A stretch of DNA of 19,502 nt from an uncultured Prevotella sp. (GTDB taxonomy: Bacteria; Bacteroidota; Bacteroidia; Bacteroidales; Bacteroidaceae). Shown here one piece after another: positions 14,967 through 19,502 of the stretch (position 1 is the stretch's first letter; every line of letters begins with the position of its first letter). The translations under genes were made by a program, and so were the position numbers. The stretch spans positions 1-19,502 of the forward strand of contig UQHJ01000046.1 in the NCBI GenBank assembly GCA_900540885.1, in the 5' to 3' direction. The notes beneath the pieces are model-generated. The model worked only from the letters and a program-made list of their open reading frames with translations. It ran no database searches and was not told the origin of the DNA.

Positions 14967-16859
14967 CTATTCTTCCGAAAAGTCCTTCATAATCTGTCGA
15001 TACGAAGCGTAGAGTCGGGTGCGTGAAACAAAACCAACAAATGTGTTGTCAGACTTTACAACGGGCAAGGTGCCTGCATCGCAACGAGCAAACTTATCCA
15101 TGACGGTTTGCATATTGTCGTCAGTGTAAAGAATAACTTCAGGTTGCTGCATGAGTTGTTTGGCTTTGTACATACGGTACAACTCGCTTCGGAATATAAT
15201 CTTTCTAATTTTATTGACGTTGATAACGCCTAACATGCCTCCCTTGATGTCGACTACGGCAAAGTGGAGCGACTTGCTCGTTGACACGGCTTGTACGATT
15301 TGACCTAAAAACATGTCGGGGTGGAGTTGGGGACGCTCTTTGTCGATAATGGCATCGAGCGACATAAGGGTGAGGATAGATTGGTCTTTGTGGTGAGTGA
15401 GCAATTCTCCCTTACGTGCCAAACGCATGGCATAAATGCTATGCTTTTCGAAGGCATGAATGGTAAGATAAGAGGCTACAGACACAATCATTAGGGGGAT
15501 GAATAGTTGGTAGCCACCCGTGAGTTCAGCAATGAGAAATACACCTGTCAGAGGGGCATGGAATACACCGCTCATAACGCCCGCCATGCCTAAAAGGGCA
15601 TAGTTCGTTTCGGGTACACTAATGTCCCAAAGGCCGTAGACGTTCCAAAGGCGCGAAAAGACGAAGCCGCCAATACAGCCTAAGAATAGGCTAGGTGCAA
15701 ACGTACCACCACAACCGCCACCGCCATTGGTAGCCGTCGTAGCAAATACTTTAAACACAATGATAAGGCCTAAGTAAACTAACAACAATTCGGGGTGCCC
15801 ATAGAAGAGTGAATTGTTGAGTACGTTGTTGGCTTCAGCCTCTGTTTGACTATTTAATAGGACAGAAATAGTGCTGTAGCCTTCGCCATAGAGTGGGGGA
15901 AAGAAGTAAATGAGCAAGGCCAAGACTAATCCACCCAAGGCTAACTTCTTATACATATTGTTGAGTCGTCCGAACACTTGTTCAAACCAGTTCATAACAC
16001 GTGTGAAGTAAAGCGAGATGAAACCGCAACAGATGCCTAACAGAACGGCTGTCGGAACTCGGTTGACTTCAAAGGGACTGTTTAGCGTGAAATCAAACAT
16101 AGGACTCATTCCTGTCCAAGCATAGGTGATGCAAGTGGCCGTAAGGCAGCTAACGAGCAGTGGAAGTAGTGAGGCCATGGTGAGGTCGACCATGAGCACC
16201 TCAAGCGTAAACATAAGGCCAGCAATGGGAGCCTTGAAAATGCCTGCGACTGCTCCAGAAGCGCCACACCCAATGAGCAACATCATGGTCTTGTGGTCGA
16301 GTTGGAACATTTGTCCCAATCGGCTACCAATGGCAGAACCTGTAAGAACAATAGGCGACTCTGCACCCACGGAACCACCAAAACCAATGGTAAGGGCTGA
16401 GGCGACTACGCTCGACCAACAGTTGTGCTTGCGAATGTTGCCCTGTCGGCGTGATAGGGCGTAAAGTATCTTTGTTACACCATGACCTATGTCGTCGCGT
16501 ACGATGTATTTGATGAATAGAGCAGTAAGGTAGATGCCGACTACAGGGTAGATAAGGAATAGCCAGTTGGCGTGGGTTACGTCAAATTGTGAGGTGAGCA
16601 TGAACTCTATCTCATGAATGAACAATTTCAGTAACTGAGCAGCAATGGCTGAACCCAGTCCTACGAGTAAGGCCAAGATCAGGGTGAATTGCTTTTTGCT
16701 CAAGTGCTTTGAAATCCAAATGCCAAGCTTGCGCTTCCACTTATTATTGCTCTTAATAGTGGCATAGGCGCGTCCGTTATTTGAGGGGGTCTCGTCCTCT
16801 TCTTGATAGCCAAATGTAGTGCTTATGGCTTGCGCCTGCATATAGTTGTCTTCAGACAT
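14967..16859 (-). CDS. ClC-type chloride channel with C-terminal CBS domains
   Basis: A 630-residue inner-membrane protein. After a hydrophilic N-terminus the ClC membrane core begins near residue 55. Signature sequences: DIGHGVTKIL (where others have GSGIP), GSVGAESP with gating Glu167, FKAPIAGLMFTLEVLM, and GGGGCGGTFAPSLFLGCIGG. At the position of the proton-transfer Glu203 of the E. coli antiporter this protein has Val221 (after Glu220), as in animal ClC channels. The central Tyr appears kept in SIYAMRLARKG. Residues ~500-625 hold two CBS domains (LHPDMFLGQIVQAVSTSKSL and EVILYTDDNMQTVMDKFARC), expected to bind adenine nucleotides. It likely moves chloride passively. A hairpin lies just upstream of the start. 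Channel behaviour is inferred from residues. Confidence 0.9.
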   Translation of the reverse strand: MSEDNYMQAQAISTTFGYQEEDETPSNNGRAYATIKSNNKWKRKLGIWISKHLSKKQFTLILALLVGLGSAIAAQLLKLFIHEIEFMLTSQFDVTHANWLFLIYPVVGIYLTALFIKYIVRDDIGHGVTKILYALSRRQGNIRKHNCWSSVVASALTIGFGGSVGAESPIVLTGSAIGSRLGQMFQLDHKTMMLLIGCGASGAVAGIFKAPIAGLMFTLEVLMVDLTMASLLPLLVSCLTATCITYAWTGMSPMFDFTLNSPFEVNRVPTAVLLGICCGFISLYFTRVMNWFEQVFGRLNNMYKKLALGGLVLALLIYFFPPLYGEGYSTISVLLNSQTEAEANNVLNNSLFYGHPELLLVYLGLIIVFKVFATTATNGGGGCGGTFAPSLFLGCIGGFVFSRLWNVYGLWDISVPETNYALLGMAGVMSGVFHAPLTGVFLIAELTGGYQLFIPLMIVSVASYLTIHAFEKHSIYAMRLARKGELLTHHKDQSILTLMSLDAIIDKERPQLHPDMFLGQIVQAVSTSKSLHFAVVDIKGGMLGVINVNKIRKIIFRSELYRMYKAKQLMQQPEVILYTDDNMQTVMDKFARCDAGTLPVVKSDNTFVGFVSRTRLYASYRQIMKDFSEE

Positions 16860-16889
16860 ACAGATGTTAAGTTGTGGTTTATTGTGTTA

Positions 16890-16918
16890 TTTTGAATTGT
16901 GCAAATTGCAATTCAAAA
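16890..16918. promoter_or_regulatory. Inverted repeat upstream of the ClC gene
   Basis: TTTTGAATTG, nine-base loop, CAATTCAAAA: a perfect 10-bp stem starting 30 bases before the ATG of the ClC gene (minus strand). It could be an operator or a 5' leader hairpin. It is not followed by a T-run in the sense needed for a terminator. Confidence 0.4.
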
Positions 16919-17051
16919 CTTTTTGTAAATAATTGTTGCTAATTTCGTAAAAAAAAAGGAAATAGCAAAGTGTTTTCGAAGACATTATCTTAAGATAACA
17001 AAATAAGGGCTCTGTAAAGTATCATGTGGGTAAGGTTGTTCTTGCACACAT

Positions 17052-17112
17052 ATATGTATAAATTGCAGCTTATCTGCCTAATTGGGGGCGGGTTTTCAAC
17101 CCGCGGCAGCAG
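17052..17112 (+). repeat. REP-like hairpin repeat, copy 1
   Basis: 61 bases that recur at 19314-19375 with five substitutions and one added G. The conserved parts are a TCTGCCTAATTGGGG segment, a short hairpin CGGGTT-TTC-AACCCG and a GCGGCAGCAG end. Differences fall in the hairpin loop and in the A/T-rich left part, as expected if the stem is kept. It lies in the gap between the ClC gene and the tRNA terminator. Confidence 0.85.
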
Positions 17113-17143
17113 ATCAGTTCTGCCTAACTGAAAGTAGAAGTAT

Positions 17144-17183
17144 TATAAAAAAGAGTAAACTTTCAAATGAAAGTTTACTCTTT
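17144..17183 (-). terminator. Rho-independent terminator of the tRNA operon
   Basis: A perfect 15-bp stem (17150-17164 with 17169-17183; AAAGAGTAAACTTTC and its complement) with a four-base loop. On the minus strand it begins six bases after tRNA-Cys ends and is followed by TTTTAT, the usual terminator layout. Confidence 0.9.
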
Positions 17184-17188
17184 AAATG

Positions 17189-17259
17189 AGGTACCCAGCA
17201 GATTCGAACTGCTGTACACGGTTTTGCAGACCGCTACCTAGCCACTCGGTCAGGGTACC
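17189..17259 (-). tRNA. tRNA-Cys (anticodon GCA)
   Basis: 71 bases. Acceptor stem GGTACCC pairs with GGGTACC; the T-loop is TTCGAAT and the anticodon loop reads CTGCAAA, giving GCA. The discriminator base is U, the identity element for Cys. CCA is not encoded. It follows tRNA-Asp by 16 bases on the same transcript. Confidence 0.97.
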
Positions 17260-17275
17260 AAAATTATTGAATGTG

Positions 17276-17349
17276 CGGTGTGTACGGGACTCGAACCCGT
17301 GACCCCATGCGTGACAGGCATGTATTCTAACCAGCTGAACTAACACACC
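17276..17349 (-). tRNA. tRNA-Asp (anticodon GTC)
   Basis: 74 bases. Acceptor stem GGTGTGT pairs with ACACACC; the anticodon loop CTGTCAC gives GTC; the T-loop is TTCGAGT. The discriminator base is G, as expected for Asp. CCA is not encoded. First of the two co-transcribed tRNAs. Confidence 0.97.
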
Positions 17350-17408
17350 ATTCAACTTCTTTTATGTATTTGCTCTCGTTGTGTATCGTTGTTTCTCGAT
17401 TGCGAGTG

Positions 17409-17439
17409 CAAAGGTACGACTTTTTTGTGAAGTACCAAA
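17409..17439 (-). promoter_or_regulatory. Promoter of the tRNA-Asp/tRNA-Cys operon
   Basis: On the minus strand TTTG (17439-17436), 19 bases, then TACCTTTG (17416-17409). This is a complete match to the Bacteroidetes primary promoter TTTG-N19-TAnnTTTG. Transcription would begin around 17402, about 50 bases before tRNA-Asp. It starts only 18 bases past the stop of the GNAT gene. Confidence 0.88.
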
Positions 17440-17456
17440 TGTTTTACTACTTTTTT

Positions 17457-17966
17457 TTAAAAAATCTTCAAGAGGAGTGCAATTTCTTCGTATTTGCCCT
17501 TATTGTAGTGCCAATCGGGCAGTTTCGCAATCATTTTATAGTTGGCCTTTTCGAAGAGTTGCATAGATGGTGTGTTGTGTGGCGAAACGTAGGCATGTAG
17601 TGAATGGATGCGTAGTCTTTCGACTGCAAATTTTTCGATTAGTTGAAGCGCTTTTGTACCATATCCTTTCCCTCTATGTTCTTTAAGCAGCGTGATTCCC
17701 ACTTCAGCTCTTGCGGCCAAAGCATTGTAGTTGGTTAAGTCGATAAGGCCAATGGGACGTGATGGACTGTTCGTTTTGTCGAGTGCAATGTCAATGGCTA
17801 AGCGCAATTGTCCACATTCATGAATGGTGGCTGCTTCGGCTATGTACTTCTTCAATACGTAGTGCGAGAAGGGGCCGTCAGCGTTAGAACAGTTCCAAAG
17901 GTCTTCATTGTTTTCGATAGAGTAGAGTAGTTCCAAATCTTCAGGCTCAAGGGGACGTAGTAGCAT
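17457..17966 (-). CDS. GNAT-family N-acetyltransferase
   Basis: A 169-residue protein with the GNAT fold. It opens with MLLRPLEPEDLELLYSIENN, typical of the RimJ/RimL and SpeG-like branch. The acetyl-CoA pyrophosphate loop is EHRGKGYGTKAL (96-107, pattern R-x-x-G-x-G), preceded by the strand AEVGITLL and followed by HAYVSPHNTPSMQLFEKANY, the usual beta5-alpha4 region. Likely substrates are protein N-termini, small amines or polyamines; sequence alone does not decide. It is the last gene of the recR operon, 54 bases after the membrane protein gene. Cytoplasmic. No terminator hairpin follows it, so read-through into the tRNAs is possible. Confidence 0.9.
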   Translation of the reverse strand: MLLRPLEPEDLELLYSIENNEDLWNCSNADGPFSHYVLKKYIAEAATIHECGQLRLAIDIALDKTNSPSRPIGLIDLTNYNALAARAEVGITLLKEHRGKGYGTKALQLIEKFAVERLRIHSLHAYVSPHNTPSMQLFEKANYKMIAKLPDWHYNKGKYEEIALLLKIF

Positions 17967-18020
17967 AATGAATCGTCGTATTAATTAAGTAGTTGTCCAA
18001 AATATTTTTTTTACACCTAC

Positions 18021-18437
18021 TTATTCATAATGTTTTGGCCAGCAAAAGACGAATCCTGCGAGCGTAATCAATAAGCAGAACAAGGCACTTGTGCTATTGG
18101 CTAATCCGTAGTAAGTAATAAGGTTGACGATGATGCTGAAAGCCAAGATAGAGGTACGCAGCAAGTTCCAGTTGCGCAGTCCGTTAGTTTTGTTTGAAAT
18201 GCTGTTGCGTACTTTCTTTGTAGCAAAAAGTCGTAGACTGCCCCAAGTGCATGTGAGTGTTAGTACGATGCAAAGTAGGTTGAGCATATATTCCGTCTGT
18301 GCATTGGCCGTTACGTATCCGATAGGCAGTAGGTCGTTTTCGCATAAAAGGGCAAAGATGGTTACTGCAACCCATACACTTATATATAAGGTACGTGCAA
18401 GTATTAAGTCTTTGCTTGAAGTAGTATGGTTGGTCAT
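18021..18437 (-). CDS. Small four-helix integral membrane protein
   Basis: 138 residues with four predicted membrane helices at about 12-32, 48-70, 90-112 and 116-134, including YISVWVAVTIFALL and LLCIVLTLTCTWGSL. The short loop between helices 2 and 3 is basic (TKKVRNSISNKTNGLRN), which by the positive-inside rule puts it in the cytoplasm. No family recognised and no polar motif that suggests transport. It starts 18 bases after recR ends and precedes the acetyltransferase by 54 bases, so the three share a transcript. Confidence 0.8.
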   Translation of the reverse strand: MTNHTTSSKDLILARTLYISVWVAVTIFALLCENDLLPIGYVTANAQTEYMLNLLCIVLTLTCTWGSLRLFATKKVRNSISNKTNGLRNWNLLRTSILAFSIIVNLITYYGLANSTSALFCLLITLAGFVFCWPKHYE

Positions 18438-18455
18438 GTCTGTTGTTATTTTTCT

Positions 18456-19067
18456 TTATTTTAAAGGAGTACGTCCAAGAATGGAGCGTCCAAGGGTTAC
18501 TTCGTCCGTATATTCAAGGTCATCGCCTACGCTAACCCCTCTGGCAAGCACTGATAGCTTGACTTTCGTGTCGGCTAAACGTCTTGAAATGTAGAAGTTT
18601 GTCGTATCGCCCTCCATGGTAGGGTTAAGTGCTAAAATAATCTCATTGATAGAGCCTTCTTCCACTCGTTTAAAGAGAGAATCCAATTCGAGATTAGAAG
18701 GGCCGATGCCGTCCATTGGCGAGATAACACCTCCAAGCACGTGATAAAGTCCGTGATATTGCCCCGTGTTCTCTATTGACATTACGCTATGAATGTTTTC
18801 AACCACACAGATTGTTGTTCGGTCACGTTGCGTATTGCTACAGATGTCACACACTTCAGTGTCGGAGATGTTGTGGCAAACTTTGCAGTGTTTTACATCA
18901 TCGCATAAGTGTGTTAGGCTATTGCTAAAATTATGAACGGTATCTTTATTTTGTGCTAGTAAGTAGAGTGCGTAGCGCAAAGCTGTTTTACGTCCCACTC
19001 CGGGCAGTCGTGTCAATTCTTGCACGGCATGTTCTAAGAGTTTAGACGGATATTGTTCATTTATCAT
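18456..19067 (-). CDS. recR: Recombination mediator protein RecR
   Basis: 203 residues, the normal family length. RecR forms ring-like tetramers and with RecO loads RecA on gapped, SSB-coated DNA. Domains in order: helix-hairpin-helix (LPGVGRKTALRYAL, residues 21-34), four-cysteine zinc finger (Cys61, Cys64, Cys73, Cys76 in CKVCHNISDTEVCDIC), Toprim domain (~84-180, opening TICVVENIHSVMSIE and including ILALNPTMEGDTTNFYI), and the C-terminal segment YTDEVTLGRSILGRTPL. The ATG at 19067 was chosen; the longer start at 19100 would translate through the promoter element and repeat. First gene of the operon with the membrane protein and GNAT enzyme. Confidence 0.96.
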   Translation of the reverse strand: MINEQYPSKLLEHAVQELTRLPGVGRKTALRYALYLLAQNKDTVHNFSNSLTHLCDDVKHCKVCHNISDTEVCDICSNTQRDRTTICVVENIHSVMSIENTGQYHGLYHVLGGVISPMDGIGPSNLELDSLFKRVEEGSINEIILALNPTMEGDTTNFYISRRLADTKVKLSVLARGVSVGDDLEYTDEVTLGRSILGRTPLK

Positions 19068-19073
19068 TGTGTG

Positions 19074-19273
19074 TGCAAAGATAGTGCAAGGCGAGCGCAA
19101 TGAAAAGAAAAAACGCGTTTTTTATTTTCATTGCCGAGCCGCTGCCTATCTTATGTAAAGATAGTGCAAGGCGAGCGCAATGAAAAGAAAAAACGCGTTT
19201 TTTATTTTCATTGCCGAGCCGCTGCCTATCTTATGTAAAGATAGTGCAAGGCGAGCGCAATGAAAAGAAAAAA
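19074..19273. repeat. 80-bp tandem repeat, two and a half units, each palindromic
   Basis: Units start near 19077, 19157 and 19237 (exact period 80) and are essentially identical; the third is cut off after 37 bases at 19273. Each full unit is an inverted repeat: GATAG and GCAATGAAAA on the left pair with TTTTCATTGC and CTATC on the right around AAAAAACGCGTTTTTT. Unit 1 has CAAAGATA, whose complement is the recR -7 element. Units 2 and 3 have TAAAGATA, whose complement loses the final G of the consensus. Confidence 0.92.
19076..19083 (-). promoter_or_regulatory. -7 promoter element for recR, giving an almost leaderless message
   Basis: On the minus strand TATCTTTG matches TAnnTTTG and ends nine bases before the recR ATG. 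A start a few bases downstream would leave a leader of only about 0-5 bases. The best -33 candidate is TTTC about 18 bases upstream, one base from consensus. The element lies in the first unit of the 80-bp tandem repeat. Confidence 0.6.
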
Positions 19274-19313
19274 GGCTCTATAACGAATCGTATGGGTAAT
19301 ATTGCGTTTAATG

Positions 19314-19375
19314 ATATGTATAAACTGCAATTTATCTGCCTAATTGGGGGGCGGGTTTGTAACCCGCGGCAGCAG
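19314..19375 (+). repeat. REP-like hairpin repeat, copy 2
   Basis: 62 bases matching copy 1 (17052-17112). The hairpin here is GCGGGTT-TGT-AACCCGC with a changed loop and one extra G before it, so the stem is preserved while the loop drifts. Confidence 0.85.
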
Positions 19376-19449
19376 CAGGTTGCTTATAGTCGCTTAGCGC
19401 GAGAATATACATAACATACAATTTAACATACTTATTTACATACTATACT

Positions 19450-19473
19450 CAATTTGTGCCAAGGCACAAATTG
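19450..19473. repeat. Perfect 11-bp-arm palindrome near the window end
   Basis: CAATTTGTGCC, AA, GGCACAAATTG. It sits in an A/T-rich stretch with ACATAC-type hexamers scattered from about 19410 to 19482. No gene is supported from 19376 to 19502. Either a hairpin terminator for a gene beyond the window or an operator; the window ends too soon to decide. Confidence 0.6.
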
Positions 19474-19502
19474 AAACATACTGGCTACGCCCTTGCGCTT
19501 CA

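Noticed and set aside
19077..19273. Possible CRISPR or transposon ends in the 80-bp repeats
   Set aside because: Units are fully identical without spacers and contain no transposase; they fit a tandem duplication of an intergenic palindrome.
19211..19414. 67-codon plus-strand frame
   Set aside because: It runs through the third tandem unit and REP-like copy 2, both non-coding repeats.

Overview
The window looks like chromosomal DNA of a Bacteroidales bacterium, most likely Prevotella-like, with an island of mobile-element decay in the middle. This rests on three things. Several start regions carry the Bacteroidetes promoter element TAnnTTTG; the clearest case is the tRNA promoter, TTTG-N19-TACCTTTG. 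Several protein families are typical of the phylum: a GLPGLI protein, an outer-membrane receptor with a carboxypeptidase-regulatory-like domain, DUF4250, and a Bacteroidetes-type RepA-like helicase and primase set. Intergenic repeats are short and palindromic. The species is not determined.

Layout. (1) 1-6221, plus strand, accessory envelope genes. A 69-aa XRE regulator is followed by a secreted Ig-like protein broken by a -1 frameshift, then a GLPGLI protein and an 846-aa TonB-receptor-like barrel. After a 450-base gap, a second 71-aa XRE regulator is followed by a second secreted protein. The pairing of small HTH regulator and exported protein thus occurs twice. (2) 6222-8440, the remains of an integrative or mobilizable element, read on the minus strand: a helicase remnant in three frames, three diverged 111-bp repeats with central palindromes, the N-terminal piece of a zinc-ligand-less CHC2-like primase, a Q/N/S-rich fragment, and a nested 62-bp palindrome. 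(3) 8533-9930, plus strand, three unrecognised genes packed like an operon. They end at a strong 27-bp-arm hairpin whose right arm is a near-exact copy of a 30-base stretch inside the helicase remnant, so the cassette is flanked by 30-base direct repeats. (4) 10027-14747, minus strand, chromosomal operon: aroE, a DUF4250 gene, an 82-aa gene and a large Dna2-like nuclease-helicase. (5) 14748-16859, a minisatellite with inverted copies, then a ClC protein with CBS domains. (6) 17052-19502, a tRNA-Asp/tRNA-Cys pair with its own promoter and terminator, an operon of recR, a four-helix membrane protein and a GNAT acetyltransferase, an 80-bp tandem repeat that supplies the probable recR promoter, and two copies of a REP-like hairpin repeat.

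How the genes work together. The right half is mostly housekeeping: aromatic amino-acid synthesis, recombinational repair (RecR), tRNAs, and DNA end processing by the Dna2-like enzyme. The left half is surface-facing or accessory. The parts least explained by known families are the cassette at 8533-9930 with its flanking repeats, the 111-bp palindromic repeats, and the two XRE/secreted-protein modules. I see no CRISPR array, no complete transposase and no convincing complete defence system.
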